Below, piece by piece: positions 1 through 6,704 of a stretch of 10,286 nucleotides of DNA. The stretch comes from Bacillota bacterium (lineage in GTDB: Bacteria > Bacillota > DTU025): contig DMOT01000338.1 in NCBI GenBank assembly GCA_003456765.1, forward strand, positions 1-10,286. Direction: 5' to 3'. Every line of letters starts with the position of its first letter. The stretch's first letter is position 1. The notes beneath the pieces were generated by a model that saw nothing but the letters and a program-made list of their open reading frames with translations, did no database searches and was not told the origin of the DNA. The position numbers and the translations under genes were made by a program.

Positions 1-458
1 TTAAACTCTTCTCTGCTGATAACGAGCTCTTCAGGGTCGGTAATCTTGTTGCCTGACAAAACATCCAGCAACGTTCTATCTGATTCCTCATCATATATCG
101 GCTTGTTGAGTGAAACGTAGGAATTGAGTGGAATATGCTTCTGTCGCGTCGCTGTCTTAATAGCCGTAATAATCTGTCTAGTAATGCACAGCTCCGCAAA
201 GGCGCGGAATGACGCAAGCTTGTCAGGCTTGAAATCCCTGATGGCCTTGTAAAGGCCGATCATTCCCTCCTGGATTATGTCCTCCCTATCTGCCCCAATC
301 AGAAAGTAGGATCGGGCCTTTGCCCGCACGAAATTCTTATACTTGTGGATGAGGTACTCTTCGGCGTCGCTATCGCCCTGCTTCGCAATGTCCACGATTT
401 CCTCATCAGCCAGCTCATCATAGTGTAAGTAGATTTCATGTTGCAGGTTTACGCTCAA
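1..458 (-). CDS. sigH: RNA polymerase sigma-H factor, N-terminal 152 residues (3' end beyond the window)
   Basis: Sigma-70 family factor that directs RNA polymerase to transition-state and early sporulation or competence genes in Bacillota. The reading frame is open to the window edge, so regions 3 and 4 are not seen. Visible are the KYKNFVRAKARSYFLIG segment (residues 39-55, region 2.1), the core-binding DREDIIQEGMIGLYKAI segment (57-73, region 2.2), and FRAFAELCITRQIITAIKTA (84-103) followed by TRQKHIPLNSY (104-114), regions 2.3-2.4. This matches my memory of B. subtilis SigH almost residue for residue through region 2. The start is a TTG (456-458). A strong Shine-Dalgarno GGGAGGGG (465-472) sits 6 bases before it, and no in-frame ATG lies nearby. 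The gene has its own sigma-A-type promoter at 639-668 and a long structured leader. It lies downstream of rlmB, as in B. subtilis, but yacP is missing between them. Identity is near certain from sequence and context. Confidence 0.96.
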   Translation of the reverse strand, partial: MSVNLQHEIYLHYDELADEEIVDIAKQGDSDAEEYLIHKYKNFVRAKARSYFLIGADREDIIQEGMIGLYKAIRDFKPDKLASFRAFAELCITRQIITAIKTATRQKHIPLNSYVSLNKPIYDEESDRTLLDVLSGNKITDPEELVISREEF

Positions 459-468
459 ATGCGTCCCC

Positions 469-541
469 TCCCGACACAACAAGCTTAGCAGCGGGATACA
501 TTGATTCCCGAGACTGGCTGTAAATTTCTTCGGCTGTTGTG
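469..541 (-). promoter_or_regulatory. Structured 5' leader of sigH: nested stem-loop next to the ribosome binding site
   Basis: On the minus strand CACAACAGC (541-533) can pair with GCTTGTTGTG (484-475), with one bulged T. Inside it CGGGA (510-506) pairs with TCCCG (496-492) across a 9-base loop. The outer stem ends two bases before the Shine-Dalgarno. The same TCCCG could instead pair with CGGGA at 473-469, which is part of the ribosome binding site. Two exclusive folds are therefore possible, one leaving the site open and one covering it. The pairing is seen by eye. A regulatory role is inference. Confidence 0.4.
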
Positions 542-638
542 CAAGCCGGTCTGCTAGTCCATTTGATGCTTGATATGAAATTAGAAAAGCCGATTTTCGG
601 TAGGTTTTGAGCCTATGATGGCCCCAAAGACTACGGTC

Positions 639-668
639 ATTATATATCAGTGCCTCCAAATCAGTCAA
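639..668 (-). promoter_or_regulatory. Sigma-A-type promoter for sigH
   Basis: On the minus strand a -35 box TTGACT (668-663, 5 of 6 consensus bases) is followed by an 18-base spacer and a perfect -10 box TATAAT (644-639). Transcription would start near 632, giving a leader of about 170 bases before the sigH TTG start. A separate vegetative promoter for the sigma-H gene is also known in B. subtilis. No convincing terminator is seen upstream, so read-through from rlmB may add to expression. Confidence 0.8.
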
Positions 669-818
669 GCAAACCGCTGGTTGAGGGTGACATATGTAGT
701 AGCTATCTTTACCAGAGTCCTCCTCTGGCCCATCTTTCAAGCCCGTCTGTCATGGACTGCCACCCGCCAATCTTGCACTTGCCAGTCGCCTCGGAAATAG
801 TGTTCGAGATAGTACAAC
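669..818. other. rlmB-sigH spacer with no gene found
   Basis: The whole gap between rlmB and sigH is about 360 bases (459-818). Its sigH-proximal part holds the sigH promoter and leader. In this remaining part I see no supported gene on either strand. Plus-strand ORFs beginning at 615 and 650 lack ribosome binding sites and resemble no family. A small hairpin (CCAGAG/CTCTGG, 712-728) has no U-run on either side. B. subtilis has yacP here, and no remnant of it is recognisable. Confidence 0.6.
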
Positions 819-1577
819 TTAGCTTCCGGCCTGTATCACTCTTTGCCTGGCAACCTCGAACGCTATCACTGCCCACGCAACCCCGGCGTTAAGCGACGAC
901 ACATCGCCTGCCATGGGTATTGAGACCGTGAAGTCTACTAACTCTCCCACAAGTCTCGACATGCCCTTGCCCTCACTCCCCACAACAACAGCAATGGGGC
1001 CAGTCAGGTCTGCATCGTGGAAGCGCTGTTTGGCATCGGCCGTGGCTCCGACGACCCAAACGCCGCTCTGCTTGAGCCTCTCTATCGTCTGCGCAATGTT
1101 CCCAACCCTGGCTACAGGAGTATGGGCGACTGCCCCGGCGGAAGCCTTCACAACAACTGGGCTCACCTGTGAGCTTCTCCTGGCGGGTATGACTACCCCA
1201 TGGGCGCCTGCCGCATTGGCAGTACGTATGATCGATCCGAGGTTTTGCGGGTCGGTTATCCCGTCCAGCACCGCTACGAACAAGTCCTCTCCGCGCGCCT
1301 TGGCCGCCTCCACAAGATCGTCAAGCTCTGCATACAGGATCGGCGAAAGCTGCGCCACAACCCCCTGGTGAACTGGTGCGACACCCTGTTTATCAGCTGT
1401 CATGCGGTCAAGCGCCGATCTGCCCACTTCAACCACTGGTATCTTGCGCTTCCGAGCAGCCGCGACTATGCGCCCATCAGCCGAGCCTCGCGCCATGAAT
1501 ATCTTGTTGAATTCTCTTCCCGACTCCAGCGCTTCCATTACAGGCTGGCGTCCCCATATTACATACTCATCATCCAT
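819..1577 (-). CDS. rlmB: 23S rRNA 2'-O-methyltransferase of the SpoU/TrmH family (RlmB-like)
   Basis: A 252-residue SpoU-class (trefoil-knot) methyltransferase, close to the roughly 250 residues of B. subtilis YacO/RlmB. Family members methylate the ribose of a 23S rRNA guanosine (Gm2251 in E. coli numbering) using S-adenosylmethionine. Residues 5-80 form the small N-terminal RNA-recognition domain (VIWGRQPVMEAL at its start). The SpoU motifs follow: motif 1 DPQNLGSIIRTAN (109-121, with N112 and R118), motif 2 VVVGSEGKGMS (197-207, with E202), and motif 3 IPMAGDVSSLNAGVA (220-234, with the SLNA core). The frame is open further upstream, but the ATG at 1577 is preferred because GAGGAG (1585-1590) lies 7 bases before it. 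An in-frame ATG at 1598 has a poorer site. The start overlaps the mrnC end by 8 bases, suggesting coupled translation of two 23S rRNA maturation enzymes. The exact target base is inferred from orthology. Confidence 0.95.
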   Translation of the reverse strand: MDDEYVIWGRQPVMEALESGREFNKIFMARGSADGRIVAAARKRKIPVVEVGRSALDRMTADKQGVAPVHQGVVAQLSPILYAELDDLVEAAKARGEDLFVAVLDGITDPQNLGSIIRTANAAGAHGVVIPARRSSQVSPVVVKASAGAVAHTPVARVGNIAQTIERLKQSGVWVVGATADAKQRFHDADLTGPIAVVVGSEGKGMSRLVGELVDFTVSIPMAGDVSSLNAGVAWAVIAFEVARQRVIQAGS

Positions 1578-2016
1578 TGGCAGGCTCCTCGACTCCATCT
1601 TTTCGCTGGGCCAATACCATGGCCTCATCCATGATCTGGCGCAGCCTTTCAGTTTTGCCTGAAAGGTACATGTACCCGAGCAAAGCTTCAAACCCGGTTG
1701 CATACCGATAATCGATAGGGTCAGGCCCCCGAAAAGCATGCCCCGGTTTCACGTTTCTGCCTCGTCTCACCAGATCGCGCTCTTCCCTGGAGAGACAGTT
1801 CTCCAGCAAGTGGACAATGCGCGACTGCGCCTCGGCGTTCACCATCTCCTCAGCTGCCGAGTGAAGCGCAATCACGCGAACGCATGCACCGCCTCCAGCC
1901 GCAAGCTCAGAGCGGACATGAAGCTCCCATACAGCATCGCCCACGTAGGCCAAATTGAGCGGAGACATCTCGCGCACTTGAGCCTCACTTAGCTTCAAAC
2001 TTCCACCTCGCTCCAT
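1570..2016 (-). CDS. mrnC: Mini-ribonuclease 3 (Mini-RNase III), 23S rRNA maturation
   Basis: A dimeric RNase III-type nuclease that lacks the double-stranded RNA-binding domain. In B. subtilis it trims both ends of 23S rRNA precursors. About 148 residues, the usual family size. The signature LNLAYVGDAVWELHVR (20-35) carries the catalytic aspartate (D27). LVRRGRN (82-88) is conserved, and YRYATGFEALLGYMYL (103-118) carries the second acidic metal ligand (E110). The start is uncertain. The ATG at 2016 has GAGG 9 bases upstream. A TTG at 1998 sits 5 bases after GAGGTG and would give a length nearer to B. subtilis. A TTG at 2031 is also in frame. With any of these the gene overlaps the cysS end (by 32, 14 or 47 bases), and its own end overlaps rlmB. 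The cysS-mrnC-rlmB order is the classical one, which supports the assignment. Confidence 0.94.
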   Translation of the reverse strand: MERGGSLKLSEAQVREMSPLNLAYVGDAVWELHVRSELAAGGGACVRVIALHSAAEEMVNAEAQSRIVHLLENCLSREERDLVRRGRNVKPGHAFRGPDPIDYRYATGFEALLGYMYLSGKTERLRQIMDEAMVLAQRKDGVEEPANG

Positions 2017-3490
2017 CTCGCGTATCCTCAACGACTATGCCCATCTCAGAGAGACGATCGCGAATCATGTCCGACACGCCGAACTCCCTGGCCTCCCGGG
2101 CCTTCGCCCTCACATCAAGAAGAAGCTGAACAAGGCCTCGAACGGTCTCCCCGAGTTCCGCAGCCTCCCCTCGATCGTCACCGCCCGATCCGGGCCTGGC
2201 ACCCGCAGATTCCAAAGACGACGCATCCATGATACCGAGCACATCCCCAAGCTCCATTATGGCCAGCACGGCCCTTGAAACTGCTGCCCGCGCGCCTTCG
2301 TCGGGAGGCGATGGCATCTCTCTGTTGACGTATGTGTTGAGTGCAGTCGCAAGATCATGCAGTGATGCTATGGCCCCTGCAGTGTTGAAGTCGTCATCCA
2401 TTGAGTTCTCGAATCGTCTCCGCGCTTCGATCACGGCTGCATCGAGCCGCGTATCATCACCGGCCATTCCGATCTCCCCGATCTCGTCCGGGTCTATTGA
2501 AGCAGCAAAGATCGCATTGGCTACCGCATCTTCAAGCCTTGCAAGAGCCTTCTCGCACATGCGGAGCTCATCGTCGCTGAAGTTGACCGGCTTGCGGTAG
2601 TGGTTGGACATGAGAAAATAGCGGACTACCTTGCCCGGGTAGTACGCCAGGATATCACGTGCTGTCTTGAAGTTCCCCAGTGACTTGGCCATCTTCTCGC
2701 CGTCCACGTTAATGAAGCCGTTATGGACCCAGTATTTCACCGGAGCGACTCCGTTGGCGCCATGGCTCTGCGCTATCTCGTTCTCGTGGTGCGGGAAGAC
2801 AAGATCGATGCCTCCGGTATGTATGTCGAAGGTCTTGCCAAGGTACTTTGTGCTCATTACGCTGCACTCAATGTGCCATCCCGGCCGGCCCGGCCCCCAT
2901 GGGCTGTCCCACGATGGTTCGCCGGGTTTTGCCGCCTTCCAGAGCGCAAAGTCGAGAGGATCCTCTTTGGTCTCGCCTACGCCTACCCTTGCTCCAGCCA
3001 TCAGGTCATCAATCTTCTGGTTCGACAGAATGCCGTAATGCTCGAACTTCGAGACGTCATAGTAGACATCGCCGTCTCGCGCGTACGCCAAACCGTTGTC
3101 AATGAGTGCCTGTATCATCTGGATCATCTCGTCCACATGCTCTGTAGCCCTGGGCTGAATATCCGGAGCCCTGACTCCCAAGGCCTCCCTGTCCTCTATG
3201 TACGCCTCGGTAAACTCATCCACGATGTCCTGGGGTGCTATTCCTCTCTGAGCAGCCCTCTCGATTATCTTGTCCTCTATGTCAGTAATGTTCTGGACCA
3301 GCGTTACATCGTATCCTCTGTACTGGAGATACCTCCGAATAACATCGGGAACGACAAAAGCGCGGGCATTGCCGATATGGAAGTAGTCGTAAACTGTCGG
3401 CCCACAGCTGTATATGCCAACCTTGCCCGGTGTAACTGGCACAAAGTCCTCTTTGCGCCGGGTCAGGGTATTGTAAATCCTAATCGCCAT
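1985..3490 (-). CDS. cysS: Cysteinyl-tRNA synthetase
   Basis: A class I aminoacyl-tRNA synthetase that joins cysteine to tRNA(Cys) in the cytoplasm. At 501 residues it is slightly longer than the usual 460-470; the extra length lies near the C-terminus (about 425-450), where a Gly/Ala/Ser-rich stretch occurs. GIYSCGPTVYDYFHIGNAR (25-43) contains the first zinc ligand C29 and the HIGH-type motif HIGN (38-41). The remaining zinc/cysteine-selecting ligands are C209 (WHIECS), H234 and E238 (FPHHENEIAQS). The KMSKS loop reads KMAKSLGN (266-273), with alanine for the first serine. The anticodon-binding helical domain follows. The ATG at 3490 has GGAGGGAGG 8 bases upstream and overlaps the end of ispDF by 11 bases. 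In B. subtilis gltX and cysE precede cysS; both are missing here. All recognisable catalytic and zinc residues are present. Confidence 0.97.
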   Translation of the reverse strand: MAIRIYNTLTRRKEDFVPVTPGKVGIYSCGPTVYDYFHIGNARAFVVPDVIRRYLQYRGYDVTLVQNITDIEDKIIERAAQRGIAPQDIVDEFTEAYIEDREALGVRAPDIQPRATEHVDEMIQMIQALIDNGLAYARDGDVYYDVSKFEHYGILSNQKIDDLMAGARVGVGETKEDPLDFALWKAAKPGEPSWDSPWGPGRPGWHIECSVMSTKYLGKTFDIHTGGIDLVFPHHENEIAQSHGANGVAPVKYWVHNGFINVDGEKMAKSLGNFKTARDILAYYPGKVVRYFLMSNHYRKPVNFSDDELRMCEKALARLEDAVANAIFAASIDPDEIGEIGMAGDDTRLDAAVIEARRRFENSMDDDFNTAGAIASLHDLATALNTYVNREMPSPPDEGARAAVSRAVLAIMELGDVLGIMDASSLESAGARPGSGGDDRGEAAELGETVRGLVQLLLDVRAKAREAREFGVSDMIRDRLSEMGIVVEDTRDGARWKFEAK

Positions 3491-4838
3491 GGTCCAGGCC
3501 TCCCTCCGATATGCATGTCACAACCTCTTCGCTCAGTCCACCGGGCACCGGGATAAGTGTTGCAACAGCCAGGGCTGCGATGCCTTCGCCCGACCCTGTA
3601 AACCCCAGTCCTTCAGTGGTCTTTCCCTTAATATTAACACACTCATCACGCAGATTCATCGCCGACGCCAACCTCCTGCGCATCTCGGGCACAAAAGGCG
3701 AAATCTTCGGACGTTCTGTAATGACTGTGGCATCCACGCCTGTAACCCGGTATCCACAGCGCCCCGCCATCGCGACAACACGCTGCAAGAGCTCGATGCT
3801 GCATATCCCTGCATACGCAGGATCAGTGTCAGGAAAGTGCATCCCGATATCGCCGAGGCATGCCGCTCCCAGGATTGCATCGCATACCGCATGCGTCAGC
3901 ACATCAGCGTCGGAGTGCCCCTCCAGCCCCTTCTCGTGAGGCACCTGCACTCCTCCGAGAATCAGGTCGCGTCCACGCACCAGCCGATGCACATCGTACC
4001 CCTGACCCACTCTAGCACTCACAACCATCTCACTCCGATCGCCCGAGTCTTCACGAGCAAGCAAAAGCTCTGCCAGCGCAAGATCATCTGTGGTAGTAAT
4101 CTTTATGTTCGCATAGGAGCCCGGCGTCAGCGCAACGGGAAGCCCGAGCCTTTCAACGAGAGCGCAATCATCGGTGCCAACATAGCCTTCTTCTTCCGCA
4201 CACTCGTGGGCGCGCTTCAACGTCGACAGGCGGAATGCCTGGGGCGTCTGCACAAGGCAGAGGCGGGACCTGTCGGGCGTCATCGCAACGAGCCCGTCAT
4301 CCCCCACAAGCTTCACCGTATCCTTAGGGGGCACCGCGCATGTGGCGGCTCCATGGACCGCCGCTGCCTCCACAACAGAGATGATCTCAGCCTTTGATAC
4401 CAGAGGACGAACTCCGTCGTGGACTAGGACTATGTGGCGGTTCTCCTCATCAAGGCCGAACGCACCCTCGGGCGCACCACCAGTTCGGCGGGACCCCGCC
4501 CCGCCCTCACCTTCTGCCATGTCCGTGCACGCCCATACCGCCCGAAGGGCTCTCCGCACCGACTCTTGCCGGTGGGAGCCGCCCGCCACTACAGTACATT
4601 TGCATAACGAAGAGAGGGAGTATCGCTCTACGATATCCCTCTCGAAAGCGTTCTCATCACCGGGCGGGACAGATATGATTATCTCATCCACAACCCCCGA
4701 AAGCGCCAATCTCGATATTGTGCGAGCCACTATTGGAACGCCCCAGAGCTGCAAGTACTGCTTTGGAACGGCTGCGCCCATTCGCGATCCGGACCCTGCC
4801 GCCGGAACTATGGCCCAGACCCGCATTTGTGCTGCCAT
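3480..4838 (-). CDS. ispDF: Bifunctional IspD-IspF fusion (MEP isoprenoid pathway)
   Basis: A single 452-residue protein carrying two MEP-pathway enzymes. The N-terminal IspD domain (about 6-262) makes CDP-methylerythritol from MEP and CTP: IVPAAGSGSRMG (10-21) with PKQYL (25-29) is the CTP-binding loop, followed by VHDGVRPL (139-146) and QTPQAF (197-202). The C-terminal IspF domain (about 275-435) forms the cyclic 2,4-diphosphate: DVH (282-284) and H316 in HSDADVLTHA are the metal ligands, with FPDTD (335-339) and KGKTTEGLGFTG (404-415). Residues 105-135 of IspD form a Gly/Glu-rich insert not expected in the family. IspE, the intervening enzyme, is not in the window. The ATG at 4838 is supported by GAGGTG 7 bases upstream. 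The gene lies 45 bases after yacL and overlaps cysS by 11 bases. In B. subtilis ispD and ispF are separate adjacent genes, so this is a lineage-specific fusion. Confidence 0.96.
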   Translation of the reverse strand: MAAQMRVWAIVPAAGSGSRMGAAVPKQYLQLWGVPIVARTISRLALSGVVDEIIISVPPGDENAFERDIVERYSLSSLCKCTVVAGGSHRQESVRRALRAVWACTDMAEGEGGAGSRRTGGAPEGAFGLDEENRHIVLVHDGVRPLVSKAEIISVVEAAAVHGAATCAVPPKDTVKLVGDDGLVAMTPDRSRLCLVQTPQAFRLSTLKRAHECAEEEGYVGTDDCALVERLGLPVALTPGSYANIKITTTDDLALAELLLAREDSGDRSEMVVSARVGQGYDVHRLVRGRDLILGGVQVPHEKGLEGHSDADVLTHAVCDAILGAACLGDIGMHFPDTDPAYAGICSIELLQRVVAMAGRCGYRVTGVDATVITERPKISPFVPEMRRRLASAMNLRDECVNIKGKTTEGLGFTGSGEGIAALAVATLIPVPGGLSEEVVTCISEGGLDHGD

Positions 4839-4883
4839 CCAGCTACACCTCGCAAGCGAATGATAGTTGAAAGACCTGCTGCC

Positions 4884-6002
4884 TCAGCCGACTCGCTCGG
4901 CCGACTTCATCTTGGCAAATATCATCCTGCCTGCAGATGTTTGGAGTACGCTGGTGACAAGCACGTCCACGTAGTCGCCGATATAGCGCCTCCCGCCATC
5001 AACCACAACCATTGTTCCGTCATCCAGATAGGCTACCCCCTGGCCTGATTCCTTGCCATCCTTGATCACGTGAACTGTCATTTCTTCGCCAGGCAGCACA
5101 ACTGGTTTGAGTGCATTCGCCAGCTCGTTGATGTTGAGCACTTCTACGCCGTGAAGCTCGGCGACTTTGTTCAGGTTGAAATCATTCGTCAGGATAGTCG
5201 CATCCATGGCCTGAGCCAACCTTATGAGCTTGGAGTCTACTTCCTGATCATCGAAGGTCTTGTCCACGATCTGGACCGTGACGTTTTCGTCCTTTTGCAT
5301 CCGATTCAGTATGTCGAGGCCCCTGCGCCCGCGATTCCTCTTCAGCACATCTGACGAATCCGCAATATGCTGCAGTTCCTCCAACACAAACACGGGAACG
5401 ACTAGTGTACCCTCGATGAAACCGCTGTCGGCTATGTCGGCAATTCTGCCATCTATGATCACGCTCGTGTCAAGGATCTTCGGCCTTGCCTTGCCCACAT
5501 ATGCCTTGCCCGCCGCGCGTTCCCGAGCTCCTGTGCTGATTCTGGCGTGCTCGCCGCTCCGAGGCAGAGGCGCAAGTATTGGAATAACCTCCTCGCGCTT
5601 GTGGTACCCCACAATCAGCCCCGTTACAGCAAAGAAGACATTGAGAGCGATGCCGAGATAACTTCCAAGCTCCGGAATGGATGCGACCGGAATCACAAGT
5701 AAGTTAGCTATTATTAGGCCCACTATCATCCCAACGGCACCTGAGATAACCCCGTGCGTCGATACTTTCCGGATCCTGGAGTCGACACACCTGCCGAACC
5801 AGGAACCAACTCTTGAAAGCACTGGAGCCACTGCAAAACCCAACAGCCCGCCCCCTGTCATTGCTCCGACCATCACGCGCAGTTCCCCTCCTGCGGCAGG
5901 CATAGCTGCTGCAGTCTGAGGCATTGACCGGTATATGAGATAGCCGAAAACAACGCCTGCCCCAAGCATGAGCATCCGCGTAGTTGTGTTGCGCACTGAC
6001 AA
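4884..6002 (-). CDS. yacL: PIN/TRAM-domain membrane protein (YacL family)
   Basis: A membrane-anchored protein with a cytoplasmic PIN nuclease-like domain and a C-terminal TRAM RNA-binding domain; the cellular role of the family is not settled. Counted from the TTG at 6002, hydrophobic segments lie near 11-27, 45-63, 87-106 and 115-133. The PIN domain begins with [12 protein letters not shown] (175-186, acidic D178) and continues through VLEELQ (206-211, E208/E209) and TILTNDFN (269-276, D274), so the acidic metal-binding set appears intact. TRAM covers about 300-366. The start is unclear. A GTG at 6008 directly abuts the AGGAG and is unlikely to be used. The TTG at 6002 lies 5 bases after GGAGG (6007-6011), and a GTG at 5996 lies 11 bases after it. 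The gene follows carD by 86 bases and precedes ispDF, matching yacL in B. subtilis. Confidence 0.93.
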   Translation of the reverse strand: MSVRNTTTRMLMLGAGVVFGYLIYRSMPQTAAAMPAAGGELRVMVGAMTGGGLLGFAVAPVLSRVGSWFGRCVDSRIRKVSTHGVISGAVGMIVGLIIANLLVIPVASIPELGSYLGIALNVFFAVTGLIVGYHKREEVIPILAPLPRSGEHARISTGARERAAGKAYVGKARPKILDTSVIIDGRIADIADSGFIEGTLVVPVFVLEELQHIADSSDVLKRNRGRRGLDILNRMQKDENVTVQIVDKTFDDQEVDSKLIRLAQAMDATILTNDFNLNKVAELHGVEVLNINELANALKPVVLPGEEMTVHVIKDGKESGQGVAYLDDGTMVVVDGGRRYIGDYVDVLVTSVLQTSAGRMIFAKMKSAERVG

Positions 6003-6020
6003 CCTCACCTCCTCGCATTT

Positions 6021-6040
6021 GGAAGGCGCTCACCCCTTCC
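6021..6040 (-). repeat. Short inverted repeat upstream of the yacL ribosome binding site
   Basis: GGAAGG and CCTTCC form a 6-bp stem with an 8-base loop, ending about ten bases before the yacL Shine-Dalgarno. There is no U-run, so it is not a terminator. It might influence mRNA stability or translation, or be chance. Confidence 0.3.
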
Positions 6041-6055
6041 ATCGTAGTCTAGTCT

Positions 6056-6073
6056 CCCCCGGGTTGCCGGGAG
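6056..6073 (-). repeat. GC-rich hairpin in the carD-yacL spacer
   Basis: In the minus-strand transcript, 6073-6067 pairs with 6062-6056 as a 7-bp GC-rich stem with one G-U pair and a CAAC loop. The sequence after it is not U-rich, so it does not look like an intrinsic terminator and carD and yacL are probably co-transcribed. It could be an RNA-processing or stability site. Confidence 0.35.
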
Positions 6074-6088
6074 TATGTGGGGTTCCCA

Positions 6089-6574
6089 TTAGCTGAGTAT
6101 CTCTTCGATGCCGCTCGTCACTTCTTCAAGCGATCTTCCTTCCACCATGGCAAGTTCGCTTGCGAGTATCTGCTTTGCGTTGTCCAACATGCGGCGCTCT
6201 CCCGTGGAAAGCCCTTTTTCCCTGTCTCGGATTCCGAGATTTCGGACGACCTCGGCAACGACGAAGATATCCCCTGTTTTCATCTTTTCCATGTTAGCGC
6301 GGTATCTTCGATTCCAGTTCTGGCTCATTGGCGTAGCTTCAGCCTTGAGCACTTCGTAAACTTTTGGAACCTGATCAGAATCTATGATAGGCCTGAGGCC
6401 CACTTCCTCAGCACTGCCCCGAGGCACCATCACCTTCATGTCGCCCATCTGGAGCCGCATGATATAGTAATGGTCCTTCTCCCCAAGGATTTCTCTCTCC
6501 TCAATAGCCTCTATCAATCCAGCGCCATGCATAGGGTAGACCACCCTATCTCCCACACTGTACACCTCTTGCAT
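6089..6574 (-). CDS. carD: CarD/CdnL-family RNA polymerase-binding transcription factor
   Basis: A 161-residue CarD-type regulator, the same size as mycobacterial CarD. Such proteins bind the RNA polymerase beta subunit and stabilise open promoter complexes, including those of rRNA genes. Residues 1-60 form the N-terminal polymerase-interacting domain shared with the Mfd/TRCF interaction module (YSVGDRVVYPMHGAG, 5-19; VMVPRGSAEEVGLRPI, 48-63). The C-terminal helical domain contains NWNRRYRANMEKMKTGD (86-102); W87 fits the tryptophan that wedges into the upstream edge of the transcription bubble in mycobacterial CarD. LSTGERRML (122-130) is a conserved family stretch. The frame is open up to 6832, but the ATG at 6574 is clearly the start: GAGG lies 8 bases before it, and a good promoter (6603-6631) would start the mRNA about 22 bases upstream. 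It heads the carD-yacL-ispDF-cysS-mrnC-rlmB series. Confidence 0.95.
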   Translation of the reverse strand: MQEVYSVGDRVVYPMHGAGLIEAIEEREILGEKDHYYIMRLQMGDMKVMVPRGSAEEVGLRPIIDSDQVPKVYEVLKAEATPMSQNWNRRYRANMEKMKTGDIFVVAEVVRNLGIRDREKGLSTGERRMLDNAKQILASELAMVEGRSLEEVTSGIEEILS

Positions 6575-6602
6575 CCCTTCTTCCTCGGAGCGCCTTTCAT
6601 AA

Positions 6603-6631
6603 ATTGTACCATTGGCTGCCAAAGCAGTCAA
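6603..6631 (-). promoter_or_regulatory. Sigma-A-type promoter for carD and downstream genes
   Basis: On the minus strand TTGACT (6631-6626), a 17-base spacer and TACAAT (6608-6603), with TG one base ahead of the -10 box (extended -10). Each hexamer matches 5 of 6 consensus bases. The predicted start near 6596 gives a leader of about 22 bases, long enough to hold the carD ribosome binding site. The promoter is divergent from the one at 6725-6753; their -35 boxes are about 93 bases apart. Confidence 0.82.
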
Positions 6632-6704
6632 TTCAATTGCACGGGAGCATATGAAAGCCAGACTATTCCCATGTAACAGACGCACCTGTTTTATGTACAA
6701 ATTG

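Noticed and set aside
585..601. CCGA-AAA-TCGG followed by CTTTT in the sigH leader as an attenuator
   Set aside because: Only a 4-bp stem and an interrupted T-run; not a credible intrinsic terminator.
712..728. CCAGAG/CTCTGG hairpin as a terminator for rlmB
   Set aside because: Only 6 bp and not followed by a U-run on either strand.
709..753. Possible 14-codon leader peptide on the minus strand with two Trp codons, containing a small hairpin
   Set aside because: It lies upstream of the sigH promoter rather than in its leader, its ribosome binding site is weak, and no attenuator terminator follows.
615..892. Two short plus-strand ORFs in and beside the rlmB-sigH spacer
   Set aside because: No Shine-Dalgarno, no promoter and no family resemblance; they overlap the sigH promoter and the rlmB end.
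2723..3556. Plus-strand ORF of 277 codons antisense to cysS
   Set aside because: It lies wholly opposite a clear cysS and the ispDF end, has no ribosome binding site and resembles no family; a frame shadow in GC-rich DNA.
3489..4397. Plus-strand ORF of 302 codons antisense to ispDF
   Set aside because: It mirrors the highly conserved IspD-IspF coding frame and has no recognisable domains or start signals.
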